Origin: Parvularcula sp.
GTDB lineage: Bacteria > Pseudomonadota > Alphaproteobacteria > Caulobacterales > Parvularculaceae
Direction: 5' to 3'
Assembly (NCBI GenBank): GCA_002704915.1
Contig: PAIP01000032.1
Location: 41,864-105,863 of the forward strand
Length of the DNA stretch: 64,000 nucleotides
The notes under the pieces were generated by a model. It did not search any database. It was not told the DNA's origin and saw nothing but the letters and a program-made list of their open reading frames with translations. The translations under genes and the position numbers were made by a program. Shown piece by piece: positions 46,294-55,733 of the stretch. Numbering within the stretch: the stretch's first letter is position 1; each line of letters starts with the position of its first letter.

Positions 46294-47496
46294 ATGACAT
46301 TTCGAGCGAGCGCGTTGAGTGTGGCGGCGACTTTCATGGCAGCGGGCTGCGAAGCGGCGTCGGAAGCAAGCAATAGCGGCGGCGCACTCGTCGAGGTCCG
46401 GACGCAACAATTCACTGATCGTCCGATCCCGCGTTTCAAGGTCGACGCCGCCTGGCCCGATCTTCCCGACGATCTCATTCTCGGTCAGGTTCCGGGCCTC
46501 GCCGTTGATGGCGACGACAATGTCTGGATCTTGCAGCGTCCCAACTCTCTCGGCTTTTCCGATACGGGTCTCGCGCAGGAGCCGCCCATCGCCGTGTGCT
46601 GCCGGCCTGCGCCCCATGTGATGAAATTCTCCCAAAGTGGAGAGCTGCTCGATGCCTGGGGCGGGCCGGCGCTTGCGCCGGAAACAGGCGGCGTCAATCA
46701 GTGGCCGGCGAATGTGCATGGGCTTTTCGTCGATGAGGCCGGCACGGTCTGGATCGGCGGTAATGGCGACGGCGATCACGTGGTTCTCAACTTCAACGCC
46801 GACGGCGAGTTCATGCGCGCTGTCGGGCGCCGCAATGATACGGCCGGCAATTTTAATCGCGCGACGCTCGGCAATCCGGCCGACATCGCCCCGGGCCGCG
46901 ACGGCGAAATCCTGATCGCGGACGGCTATATCAACAAGCGCATAATCGGCTTTGACGAGGACGGAGACTTCACCCGCTTCTGGGGCGCTTACGCCGCCTC
47001 GCCCGATGACGAGACGCGCGAGGGCGCCTTCGATCAGTCTCAGGCGTCGAGCAACGCCGATGGGGGAGCCGACCCAGAATCGAAAACCTTCGGCGACATC
47101 GTGCATTGCGTCGTCAAAGGTCCCGATGACCGCATTTATGTCTGCGACCGGCGCAATAATCGCCTGCAAGTCTTCGAAACTAGCGAGGACGGCGAGACCG
47201 TTTTCCTGCAGGACATCGTCTTTGCGCCGGAAACAGGCGGCACACGGACGGTTTCCGATGTCGCCTTTTCTCCGGACAATGCGTTTATGTATGTCTCCGA
47301 CATGATGAACGGGCAGGTCTGGATTCTCGATGCGAAAACATATGAATTTCTGGGCGCCATCGGTCGCAATGGCCGTTACCCCGGCGAATTCATCTGGCTC
47401 CACAGCGTCGACGTCGACAGCGACGGCAATATTTATACGACGGAAGTGAACACCGGCCGGCGCGTCCAGAAATTTGTCTTCACCGGCGTGAATTAG
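46294..47496 (+). CDS. NHL-type beta-propeller lipoprotein
   Basis: 400 aa with a lipobox (MAAGC, Cys about 19) and repeated propeller strands: [98 protein letters not shown] and [17 protein letters not shown]. The pattern resembles peptidyl-alpha-hydroxyglycine lyase-like NHL proteins, but activity cannot be assigned. AAGGAG lies 5-6 bases before the ATG; longer starts overlap DUF1674 and are not credible. Confidence 0.82.
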   Translation: MTFRASALSVAATFMAAGCEAASEASNSGGALVEVRTQQFTDRPIPRFKVDAAWPDLPDDLILGQVPGLAVDGDDNVWILQRPNSLGFSDTGLAQEPPIAVCCRPAPHVMKFSQSGELLDAWGGPALAPETGGVNQWPANVHGLFVDEAGTVWIGGNGDGDHVVLNFNADGEFMRAVGRRNDTAGNFNRATLGNPADIAPGRDGEILIADGYINKRIIGFDEDGDFTRFWGAYAASPDDETREGAFDQSQASSNADGGADPESKTFGDIVHCVVKGPDDRIYVCDRRNNRLQVFETSEDGETVFLQDIVFAPETGGTRTVSDVAFSPDNAFMYVSDMMNGQVWILDAKTYEFLGAIGRNGRYPGEFIWLHSVDVDSDGNIYTTEVNTGRRVQKFVFTGVN

Positions 47497-47665
47497 GCTT
47501 TTTTCAGGCCGTTTGCCGCATTCCCCGGTCGGGCTGGCGCATGGCGTCTTGCCTGACCGGCCTCGGGCGGTCATGTTTTCGGTAATAACCGGCGGCGAAC
47601 AGCCGGAGGACAATGAAAAGGAGGCTCGCGGCGCGCGTTTTATGCTCCGCGAGGGTCGGGGGCCT

Positions 47666-48598
47666 ATGACCATAGCCATTGAAACCGAGGGCTTGAAAAA
47701 GCGCTTTCGCGGCGTCAACGCCGTTGACGGCGTCGATCTTTCCGTGCCGCAAGGGGCGATCTTTGGCTTTCTCGGGCCAAACGGCGCCGGCAAGACCACC
47801 ACCATCCGCCTGTTGCTCGGGCTTTTGACGCCCAATCGCGGGCGCATCGCGCTTTTCGGTGAAGACCTCCGCCGCAACCGGATCGCCGCGCTGAAATCCG
47901 TCGGCGTCGCTTTCGAAACCCCGGCTCATTATGAGCATCTGACGGGCCGGGAAAATCTCGACATCACCCGGCGGCTCTTGAAACTCGACAAGTCAGAGAT
48001 CGACCGCGTGCTTGCGACGGTAGAACTTTCCCATGTGGCGGACCGGCATGTGCGCAAATATTCGCTCGGCATGCGCCATCGCCTGGGCCTTGCGCGCGCG
48101 CTGCTCGGCAATCCCAAGCTTTTAATTTTCGATGAGCCGACAAACGGTCTCGATCCGGTTGGCATTCGCGAAATGCGCGATTTCATCAAAACCTTGCCGG
48201 ACCGCACGGGCGCCACCGTTTTCGTGTCGTCGCATCACCTTGCGGAAATCGAACAGATGGCCTCGCATGTGGCCGTCATTCACCTTGGCAAGATTGTGTT
48301 TCAGGGCGCCATGGATGAGTTGCGCGGCCTTCATGCGCCGCGCCTTGAGGTCGGCTGTTCCGACGAAGCCCAGGCGACCGCTCTTCTCGGCGGCGGCGCC
48401 CGAAAAGTGGAGAGCCGCAATGGGCGTCTCATCGTTGAGCTCCCGACCGCCGAAGGCGCGAAAGCCCGCGCCGCCTCCATCAATCGCAGGCTTAATGATG
48501 CTGGAATAGACGTTCATCACCTCGCCCTCGCGCCCTGGACGCTGGAGGAATTGTTCCTGCAGCTCGTGGGCGCAAACCCGCATCTCGGACAGAAGTGA
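47666..48598 (+). CDS. ABC transporter ATP-binding protein
   Basis: ATPase of an ABC-2 type exporter (BcrA/CcmA-like). Walker A FLGPNGAGKTTTIR, signature YSLGMRHRLGLARALLG, Walker B LLIFDEPTNGLDP and the switch His in VSSHHLAEIE are intact; a C-terminal extension of about 80 residues follows. I start at 47666 (MTIAIETEG) with GAGGG upstream. The permease gene follows after 9 bp. Substrate unknown. Confidence 0.94.
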   Translation: MTIAIETEGLKKRFRGVNAVDGVDLSVPQGAIFGFLGPNGAGKTTTIRLLLGLLTPNRGRIALFGEDLRRNRIAALKSVGVAFETPAHYEHLTGRENLDITRRLLKLDKSEIDRVLATVELSHVADRHVRKYSLGMRHRLGLARALLGNPKLLIFDEPTNGLDPVGIREMRDFIKTLPDRTGATVFVSSHHLAEIEQMASHVAVIHLGKIVFQGAMDELRGLHAPRLEVGCSDEAQATALLGGGARKVESRNGRLIVELPTAEGAKARAASINRRLNDAGIDVHHLALAPWTLEELFLQLVGANPHLGQK

Positions 48599-48607
48599 GG
48601 AAACCCC

Positions 48608-49417
48608 ATGCTCGCCTCCATTCGCGTTGAACTGATCAAACTGAAGCGGTCGAAAATCATGCTGGTGGCGCTGGCGGGCCCCGCGCTCGTGGCGCTTTTG
48701 TTTTTCTCGCTGCAGGCAAGCGGCGCCAACTTGCGCGCCTGGCCGCTTTATCTTTTCGCCGGCATGACAGCCTGGGCGACATTCATGTTGCCCTTAACGG
48801 CGACAATCATTGCGACGTTGCTGGCGCAGCTTGAGCATGGGCCGAAAACATGGGCGCATCTTCTGGCCTTGCCCGTGCCGAAGTGGCGCGTCTTTGCGGC
48901 AAAGGCGATTGTCGCGCTCGGCCTCATTGCGGCCATGAGCTTGCTCACCGGCGCTCTCCTCGCTTTCGGTGGGTGGCTTGCCGGCGCGCTTAATCCTGAA
49001 AACAAACTGCTCGACCCAGCGCCTTTCGCGGCGCTCGCCGAAACCATGGTCGATCCCGATGATCAGGCCTTTGGCGATCTCGATGTGATGCTCATGGTCA
49101 AGGAATGGCGCCGCGTTGTGGCGGAGCGGCTGGCCTATGTTTACCTGTCGTCATTCCTGCTCATCGCGGTGCAGCTTTGGGCGGCGTTTCGTTTTCGCAA
49201 TTTCCTCATCCCCATGGCGCTTGGCGTCGGTGGCGGCTTCTTTGCGATTTTTGCGCAGGCGTCGGCATATGGCGTTTATTTCCCCTGGCTGATGCCGTTC
49301 AACACGCTCGGCTTCATGCCGGAAAATGTGGAGAAAGCGCTTGCTTACGGGCTCGTGGGCGGTATCGGCATGGGGCTTTTGATGTTCGTCGATATGAGCA
49401 GAATGCAGATAAAATAA
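48608..49417 (+). CDS. ABC-2 type transporter permease
   Basis: 269 aa with six hydrophobic segments, in the layout of lantibiotic-immunity/ABC-2 permeases (MLASIRVELIKLKRSKIMLVAL start, helix pairs, final FVDMSRMQI tail). Forms the channel for the ATPase encoded upstream. An AT-rich stretch of about 60 bp follows with no obvious hairpin. Confidence 0.85.
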   Translation: MLASIRVELIKLKRSKIMLVALAGPALVALLFFSLQASGANLRAWPLYLFAGMTAWATFMLPLTATIIATLLAQLEHGPKTWAHLLALPVPKWRVFAAKAIVALGLIAAMSLLTGALLAFGGWLAGALNPENKLLDPAPFAALAETMVDPDDQAFGDLDVMLMVKEWRRVVAERLAYVYLSSFLLIAVQLWAAFRFRNFLIPMALGVGGGFFAIFAQASAYGVYFPWLMPFNTLGFMPENVEKALAYGLVGGIGMGLLMFVDMSRMQIK

Positions 49418-49479
49418 AGTACAATAAAAATAACAATAGATATTGCGAGCAAAAATAAAAATGCTACTTATGCGTGTGC

Positions 49480-49902
49480 ATGAGGGCAGTGTTTTCAATA
49501 GTTTGGCTCTGCGCCGCGATGGCGCCGCTTCAAGCGGCGGAATTTTCCGGTCTCGCCCGGGCGCAGGTGGAGCGGGTGATTGATGGCGATACGGTGAAGA
49601 TGCGGGTCGCCATCTGGCTGGAGCAAGAAATCCTCATTTCCGTGCGGCTTTCAGGCGTCGATACGCCGGAACTGTTTCGCCCTAAATGCGAGGCTGAGCG
49701 GGCGCTGGCGCTCGAGGCGAAATCATTCGTGGAAGATTTTCTGCAAGGCGGCGAGGCCGAGCTGATTGATATCGAACAGGGAAAATATGCGGGCCGTGTT
49801 GTGGCGCGCATTGAGGCGGACGGGGAAGACCTCGGGAGCGCGCTTGTCGCCGCCGGGCTCGGCGTCAGGGCAAACAAAGGAAACTGGTGTGCGGGCGTAT
49901 AA
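49480..49902 (+). CDS. Secreted thermonuclease-family (SNase-like) protein
   Basis: Staphylococcal-nuclease fold. A signal peptide (IVWLCAAMAPLQAA) precedes VERVIDGDTVKMRV and VRLSGVDTPEL, the catalytic Asp/Arg/Asp strands; GKYAGRVVARIE includes the second Arg region. 140 aa, short but complete for the family. The start could be the ATG at 49480 or the GTG six bases earlier; no good Shine-Dalgarno is visible. Confidence 0.82.
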   Translation: MRAVFSIVWLCAAMAPLQAAEFSGLARAQVERVIDGDTVKMRVAIWLEQEILISVRLSGVDTPELFRPKCEAERALALEAKSFVEDFLQGGEAELIDIEQGKYAGRVVARIEADGEDLGSALVAAGLGVRANKGNWCAGV

Positions 49903-49999
49903 CCACGTTCCTTGTGAGGCCGCCAATCCATGCGCAGAAAGGCGCATCTCTCATAAATTCTGATGTAGGCTTTCCGGCGATACGCAACGGGAGAAAGTC

Positions 50000-51025
50000 A
50001 TGTCTGTCTATTACGAAGCGCCGCCGGTCGACGATCGCGCGATCTGGGATCTCTGGCTTTCCATACATTATTTTCCTGCGGCGACCGCAGTGCAGGAAGC
50101 AGGCATATTCGAAGCGCTTGAGGATGGCCCTTTGAGCCTTGATGCGCTCTCCGAAAAGCTGTCGCTCAATCCAAAGGCCCTTGGCGTTGTCATGTCGCTT
50201 GTTTCGGCCCTGGGGCTTGTCACGCGCCGGGACGGCGAATGGCGGCTGACGCCCCATTCACGAACTTACCTGCTATATGACGCGACTTATTCATGGTCTC
50301 CGCTATTTGATGTTTACAAGAACAGCTCTCCCCTCCATGGCGAGCTGTTGTCTCTGCTGAAGACAGGGGAAACCCCGCGCCCGGACAAGCCGTCGGATGG
50401 CTGGGAGGCGGGCAAGGTGCCGCCCGACGCGGCGCGCAGCATCGCCAAATTCATGCATTCCCATTCGCTGCCGGCGGCGGTCGCCGCCGCACGTTCCGGC
50501 GTGTTCGCAGGCGTCAAAAAATTTCTCGATGTAGGCGGCGGTTCCGGCGTTTTCGCCATCGCCGCTGCGCAGCGCAACCCTGATCTCAAGGCGACGATCA
50601 TGGATCTCGATACGATGTGCGATGCGGCGCAGGTATTGTTTATTGCAAACTCGGGCGTCGAAGACAGGGTCGACACTATGGCCGTGGACATGTTCAGGGA
50701 AGACTGGCCGACCGGTTATGACGCCTTGTTCTTTTCAAACATTTTTCATGACTGGGATGAGGAGATTAACGCCAGGCTTTCCAAAAAAGCCTTTGACGTT
50801 CTGCCCACTGGCGGACGTATCTTTCTTCATGAAATCCTGATGAACGACAATGAAGACGGGCCCTTAACGCCCGCGTCTTTTTCGGTGCTCATGCTGCGCG
50901 GGACGAAGGGCAAGCAATATACGCTGCGCGAACTGACGCGTTTTCTCGAAGGCGCCGGTTTCCGCAATGTCAGTGTTGTGCAGACCAGTCCTTATTATTC
51001 CGTTGTTTCGGCGGAAAAGCCTTAG
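50000..51025 (+). CDS. O-methyltransferase (acetylserotonin/caffeate OMT type)
   Basis: 341 aa. An N-terminal winged-helix dimerisation domain (AGIFEALEDGPLSLDALSEKLSLNPKALGVVMSLVSALGLVTRRDGEWRLTP) precedes the Rossmann SAM domain with FLDVGGGSGVFAIAAAQRNP, a LFFSNIFHDWDEE motif carrying the catalytic His, and IFLHEILM. Substrate is a small hydroxylated molecule, not identifiable here. Its TAG overlaps the convergent Crp/Fnr stop by 4 bp. Confidence 0.9.
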   Translation: MSVYYEAPPVDDRAIWDLWLSIHYFPAATAVQEAGIFEALEDGPLSLDALSEKLSLNPKALGVVMSLVSALGLVTRRDGEWRLTPHSRTYLLYDATYSWSPLFDVYKNSSPLHGELLSLLKTGETPRPDKPSDGWEAGKVPPDAARSIAKFMHSHSLPAAVAAARSGVFAGVKKFLDVGGGSGVFAIAAAQRNPDLKATIMDLDTMCDAAQVLFIANSGVEDRVDTMAVDMFREDWPTGYDALFFSNIFHDWDEEINARLSKKAFDVLPTGGRIFLHEILMNDNEDGPLTPASFSVLMLRGTKGKQYTLRELTRFLEGAGFRNVSVVQTSPYYSVVSAEKP

Positions 51026-51723
51026 TCTGCGCGTTCAGGCGGCGAAGAGGAAAACCGCATGGTTTGCCGGCGCAAGCCGTCAATATCGATGATCCGGAGC
51101 GACCCGTAATGGGTTTCCACGAGTCCTTTGGCCTGAAAGTCCGACAGCACCTTGTTCACCGCCTGCCGTGACGCGCCGACCATGACGCCGAGATCCTTTT
51201 GCGCGATCTTGAGTTCGGTGACGGGCTCGCCGCGTTCTCTGGCGCTTGCCGCAAGAAAAGTCAGGCGCGAGGCGATCCGCGCCGGCAGGGGGAAAATCGT
51301 CGCCACTTCGATCGACATGATGGACGTGCGCGCGATCCTTGTAACGAAAGTCAAAAGCGCCGTTTCCAGCGCCGGATATTTTCTTCTGAGGTCGTTCAGA
51401 CTGCTGCAAGAGAGAAACAACAGCTCGCAATCGGTCATCGCTTCCGCCGACAAAGTGTATGGACCGCCGTCAATGGCGCCGAGATCGCCGAAACTTTCAG
51501 AAGGGCCATTGATCTTATAAATCAGTTCGCGCCCGTCCGGCGCCAGCGAAAAGAGACGCGTTGTTCCCGAGACAACGCGATAAAGGCCTTTTGCCGGGCT
51601 GAACCGTTCGTATATCAGCGCGCCCTGTTTGACGCGCAAGGGTTTCATTTCAGCCATGACGCTTTGGCGCAGATCGGTCGGAAGCGCATCGATCCAGTTC
51701 AGCACTTCAGCGCCTTTGGCCAC
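51022..51723 (-). CDS. Crp/Fnr-family transcriptional regulator
   Basis: 233 aa. An N-terminal cyclic-nucleotide-type beta-barrel (GALIYERFSPAKGLYRVVSGTTRLFSLAPDGRELIY...GPSESFGDLGAIDGGPY) is joined by a helix to a winged HTH, IAQKDLGVMVGASRQAVNKVLSDFQAKGLVE. No Fnr-type cysteine cluster is seen, so an iron-sulfur sensor is unlikely. Signal and targets unknown. Confidence 0.9.
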   Translation of the reverse strand: MAKGAEVLNWIDALPTDLRQSVMAEMKPLRVKQGALIYERFSPAKGLYRVVSGTTRLFSLAPDGRELIYKINGPSESFGDLGAIDGGPYTLSAEAMTDCELLFLSCSSLNDLRRKYPALETALLTFVTRIARTSIMSIEVATIFPLPARIASRLTFLAASARERGEPVTELKIAQKDLGVMVGASRQAVNKVLSDFQAKGLVETHYGSLRIIDIDGLRRQTMRFSSSPPERAD

Positions 51724-51920
51724 TGTCTGCGCTCCTGATGGCGGATCAAAAAAATCGGCGGTGTCAGGGCCGGGAGATCGGCGCTGGAAAAGCTGTAAAC
51801 CGTCGATGTCGTTCTTATGAAGCCGCGTGATCCCCCTTCGCCAGAATGCCGCGCAAAATTGTTTTGTGCAATGAGGGCGGCGAATTTGTGATCGCAGGCG
51901 GATTGGCCGCTGTTATATTG

Positions 51921-53255
51921 TCACCGGTAAAAAGTGGTCTCGTTTCCGGTAAAGGTCCAGGGCTCTTCAAGATCAATACAAGCCGATACGTCATTGCGGG
52001 CTTCTATTTTTAGAAGATCAAGGCCGTTTTCGCCTTGTTGGCGTTGCAAGAGGACGACGCCGTTGACGAGCGGACCAATAAAATTCGCTCTCAGTTTTTC
52101 ATAGCAATGAACCTGCATGTCCGCGACGTCCGCAAAGGGCGTGTTGATCCGGCCTTCGCCTTTAGAAAAGGACAGAAAGTCTTCAGCGGCGCCTGCGGCT
52201 TCGTTGGCGCCCGGCGTTTTCGGCAGGGTAATCATCGACTGCGTCAGCGAAGGCAGTCTTCCATGCAGCGCAAAAATGAGACGGTTCGGATTGATCGAAT
52301 CCGGCGACAGGGCGATGGCGCTGACCTTGCTGGCGGCGGCGTTGTGCGCGGCGTCGGTGAACCAGGCGCCCTGTGCGGCGCCCGGGGTGTCCACCAGAGC
52401 GGTGCGGCAGGCATTGTCGCCCTTGGCGCGCCGCACGCCCCAGCTATCGCCCAGCAAGGCAGACCATTCGGATTGATCCTTCTTGGGCAGATAATCGATG
52501 GCGCAGCGCGCGCGCGTCACATCGGTGGTGATGGCGGCAAGGAGGCTTGGCGGCGCGTCGAAGACTTCGGCGCGGGCGAAGCTGTCCGTGCGATAACGCT
52601 CGGGTCTGGCCAGCGCGGCCGGTGTCGCGTCGGGGTCGTGAAGACCCACATCGAAGCCGTCGCTTTGCCCGATGAGATCGCCCGGCGAAACCCGAATGCG
52701 CGTTTCCACGCCCATATGGTCGGGCGTGCCGAATTCACTGAACGCGACCAGGCCGCCTGCTTTTTCAAGAAGGGCGTCATCGATGCGGTCGAGGCGGTCG
52801 TAGTAAAATGAGATGTTGTCGCAGGCGCGGAAATAGACGGTCCAGGAAGGGCCCGTTGCGCGGCCATAGGCGTCGCGCAGGGTGCGACGTTCGATGGCGA
52901 CAATATCCGCCTTCGCCGGCGCCAGCGCCTTGGTGGCGCGCCGTTCAAACGCCTGTTCGCCAGAACGCGTGTTGATGCGGATATAAGGCGCGGGCAGCGC
53001 TTCGCCGGGCGCCGTCACCCCGCCAAGCGGCGATACTGACAGGACGTCTTCCAGCGGAGCGAACGGCCCGGAAAGGACTGACTCGCCGATAGCACAGGCG
53101 CGGCTTTCCATGGGCGCGCCGTCGGCGCGCGCCGCAAAAGCCTCCGCTTTTTGCGCAAACTTCTCACCGCTCTGCGGCCAAGCGATGGCCGCGCCGAACA
53201 GCGCCGCGGTCATGAACGCAGCGGCAAGCCTTACACCGTCACCGGTTCCGGACAT
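51921..53255 (-). CDS. Secreted protein with degenerate LytM-like N-domain
   Basis: 444 aa with a signal peptide (ALFGAAIAWPQ). Residues about 130-220 resemble an M23/LytM fold (VYFRACDNISFYYDRLDRI ... VSPGDLIGQSDGFDVGLHD) but lack the HxxxD and HxH zinc residues, so it would be inactive. The C-terminal half is an unrecognised domain with several cysteines (RCAID, ACRTAL, HCYEKL, ACIDLEEP). Function unknown; it could bind cell wall or regulate a hydrolase. Confidence 0.6.
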   Translation of the reverse strand: MSGTGDGVRLAAAFMTAALFGAAIAWPQSGEKFAQKAEAFAARADGAPMESRACAIGESVLSGPFAPLEDVLSVSPLGGVTAPGEALPAPYIRINTRSGEQAFERRATKALAPAKADIVAIERRTLRDAYGRATGPSWTVYFRACDNISFYYDRLDRIDDALLEKAGGLVAFSEFGTPDHMGVETRIRVSPGDLIGQSDGFDVGLHDPDATPAALARPERYRTDSFARAEVFDAPPSLLAAITTDVTRARCAIDYLPKKDQSEWSALLGDSWGVRRAKGDNACRTALVDTPGAAQGAWFTDAAHNAAASKVSAIALSPDSINPNRLIFALHGRLPSLTQSMITLPKTPGANEAAGAAEDFLSFSKGEGRINTPFADVADMQVHCYEKLRANFIGPLVNGVVLLQRQQGENGLDLLKIEARNDVSACIDLEEPWTFTGNETTFYR

Positions 53256-53484
53256 GAAACAACCCCCGTTACTCCCCAGAGCAGGCGAGGGCAGAAAGTC
53301 CTATGCGCGCCTTCTGAAGTCAAGGCGCGGCGCCGGTCCTTGCGGGAACCCTTTGTCTGCGGCGACTGTCGCCGGGCGAGGGCTCGACAGGCGCCGGTCT
53401 TTGCGGCTTAGTTGAGCCTTCTAACAGGGTTAACGGATCGAATTCCGGGCTGTAATCCGGGCTGGGCGTGGGGAGACGAAAATC

Positions 53485-54366
53485 ATGGTCAGATGGCGGG
53501 GACGGCGGGAAAGCCGCAATGTCGAGGATCGCCGGGGCGCGGCGGCGGCCGGAGGCGCCGGGATCCTCCTTATGCTGTTGCGGCTGATCGTGGGCCGGTT
53601 CGGCATTCGGGGCCTCCTGATCGTCGGCGTGATCGGCGTCGGGCTTTATATGGCGGGAGTGAACCCCCTGGCGCTTCTGCAGGGCGGGCCCGCGGCTACG
53701 CAGACCGCCGAGCCCATTGACGATGAAACATCGCAATTCGTCCGCGTCATCCTCGCTGAAACCGAAGATGTCTGGTCGCAGATTTTCGAGTCCGCCGGCG
53801 AGGATTACCCCGAACCGACGCTCGTGATGTTCTCCGGCTCGGTGAATTCCGCCTGCGGCTATGCGTCGGCTGCGGTGGGGCCGTTTTATTGTCCGGCGGA
53901 TCGGAAGCTTTATCTCGACGCCAGTTTCTTCGAAGAGATGCGCCAACGCTTCAACGTCCCGGGCGACTTTCCTGCGGCTTACGTCATCGCTCATGAAGTC
54001 GGCCACCACATCCAGACGATCACCGGCGTTTCCAATCAGGTGCGCACGGCGCAACAACGCGCGCGCGGCGAGGCGGAGGCCAACGCCTACCAGGTTATGA
54101 TGGAATTGCAGGCTGATTGTTTCGCCGGCGTCTGGGCCCATTACGCCGATCGCACCAGCGGCTTTCTCGACGAAGGCGATATTGAGGAAGGCCTTGCCGC
54201 CGCCGCCGCCATTGGCGACGACACGCTGCAACGCAATGCGGGGCGTCGCGTGACGCCCGAAAGCTTCACCCACGGCTCGTCCGAACAGCGTCAGCGCTGG
54301 TTCACCCAAGGCTACCGGTCAGGCGACGTGAACCGGTGCGATACGTTTAACGCAGCGTCGCTTTGA
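53485..54366 (+). CDS. YpfJ-type neutral zinc metallopeptidase
   Basis: Member of the KPN_02809/YpfJ zinc-peptidase family. A basic start ([18 protein letters not shown]) and one membrane helix (about 38-58) anchor an extracytoplasmic domain with HEVGHHIQ and a second conserved block [43 protein letters not shown]-like sequence precedes. 293 aa. Peptidase activity is presumed from the HExxH motif. Confidence 0.92.
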   Translation: [293 protein letters not shown]

Positions 54367-54381
54367 AACGATGTTAGCCGC

Positions 54382-55632
54382 TTACTCTGTTTCAATATCC
54401 GGCTCAGGATCATCGATAACTTCGACGGCAAGAGTGTCCGCGGCGGGTTGGTCATCGACGAAAGGCGCGCCGGGCTGTTCATAGGCATAGGCGTATGATC
54501 CGAAGCAGTCCGACGTGAACCCGTTTGTCAGTGCGGCAAACTTGACGCGCTCGGCAAGCGTGGGAAGAGGCTCAAGAATGTCATGGGCCACGCCAAGGTC
54601 GCTCTGATCGAGCGGATAGCCGCCTTCTTCGGGCACGGAAAGCGTGCCAAGAAAGAGTGTTTCTCCATCTTGTATGGCGAATGCCGGTGCGCCGAAACAA
54701 AGATCGGCAGCATAAACGCTCCAGTTGATCGCAGCGATTTTCCAGATGCCGGGCGGAATTTCAGCTAGAAAGTCATAGCGGCGAATGTCGCCTTCCCGGG
54801 TTTTGCGGATCTTGGGCGTGAGGTTGCCGCCTAGCGTGACATTGGTCGGCGCGCCATCATAGACGACTTCGCTGCCGTCATCTGCAAGCCGCTGCAACGT
54901 GATGCTGTACATGTTCAGGTTGGTGCGTCCTCCCAGCATGCTCAGCACCACTTGCGCCTTGTCCGTATTAATTGTGGCGATGTCTTTTTCTTTTGTCGCT
55001 TTCACCGGCTTCGGCGCCTTGACGCCTTTCGGTGGCTTGGGCGGCTTTAACTCGCCGGCAGCTTCGACAGCGGCTTCGGTCAGATCTTCGAGGGCGCGGC
55101 AGCTTAACGAGACTTCCTCAAGATCGCCAGCCTCCTCGACGCGAAACTCTCCGACCGCGAGTTCATTTGCAAAAGGTCCGCGCAAGACGATCCCGGGCGC
55201 GGAAGGTTGCTCAATCAAAGGCGCCAGTTGTTCGCGAAGGAGAGACGGATCGTCATCCCACGCCTCAAGCGCTTTGCCTTCATCGTCGGTAAGGCCAATG
55301 ACGCTCCACCCCTTAAGCGCCATGCAGTTTTCGATGTTCGCTGCTGCGCCTTGGCGGTTTTCATTATTGTCAATGACGCCGCCGACAATCGCCCCCAATA
55401 GGCCGCCGCCGGTCGCCGCCGTGACCGCGCCCATGGCGTCGCTGCCGTTAACAAGACCGCGAGTGGCGACGGCGCAGTCGACCAGAGCGTCATTATGTTC
55501 AGCCATGGTCGCGCCTGGCTTATGAAAAAAGTGAAAGCCAGGGCTAGACCCAGTCAGACTTTGCGCCGCTGCGTTCGAGCATAAAACAGCGCCCGTCGCC
55601 AAAAGGCCAAGCCAATTCTTGCTGAATGCCAC
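54382..55632 (-). CDS. Secreted protein with glycine-zipper segment, unknown function
   Basis: 416 aa starting at a GTG (55632): GGGAGGGG lies 5 bases upstream and the protein then begins with a clean signal peptide (WLGLLATGAVLCSNAAAQS). The ATG at 55737 would overlap trkH and hide the signal. A Gly-rich TGGGLLGAIVGGVIDNN resembles a glycine zipper, and KPPKPPKGVKAPKPVKA is a Pro/Lys linker, followed by beta-rich sequence. No family recognised. Confidence 0.65.
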   Translation of the reverse strand: MAFSKNWLGLLATGAVLCSNAAAQSLTGSSPGFHFFHKPGATMAEHNDALVDCAVATRGLVNGSDAMGAVTAATGGGLLGAIVGGVIDNNENRQGAAANIENCMALKGWSVIGLTDDEGKALEAWDDDPSLLREQLAPLIEQPSAPGIVLRGPFANELAVGEFRVEEAGDLEEVSLSCRALEDLTEAAVEAAGELKPPKPPKGVKAPKPVKATKEKDIATINTDKAQVVLSMLGGRTNLNMYSITLQRLADDGSEVVYDGAPTNVTLGGNLTPKIRKTREGDIRRYDFLAEIPPGIWKIAAINWSVYAADLCFGAPAFAIQDGETLFLGTLSVPEEGGYPLDQSDLGVAHDILEPLPTLAERVKFAALTNGFTSDCFGSYAYAYEQPGAPFVDDQPAADTLAVEVIDDPEPDIETE

Positions 55633-55733
55633 AAGCCCCTCCCAAGGTTTCCCCGCCCTGAGCTTATCCGGGAAAGGTGACGTGGGAAATACCGTTGCTG
55701 ATTGGCGGTGGGGCAGCGCTATGCCGGGCTCAA

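Noticed and set aside
44994..46478. Long N-terminal extension of HtpX to 494 aa
   Set aside because: It would run through DUF1674 and the propeller gene start; the 305-aa start matches the family.
45976..47877. 633-aa open frame opposite the beta-propeller gene
   Set aside because: Arg/Val/Ala-rich shadow of the plus-strand gene; it has no family motif and spans several real genes.
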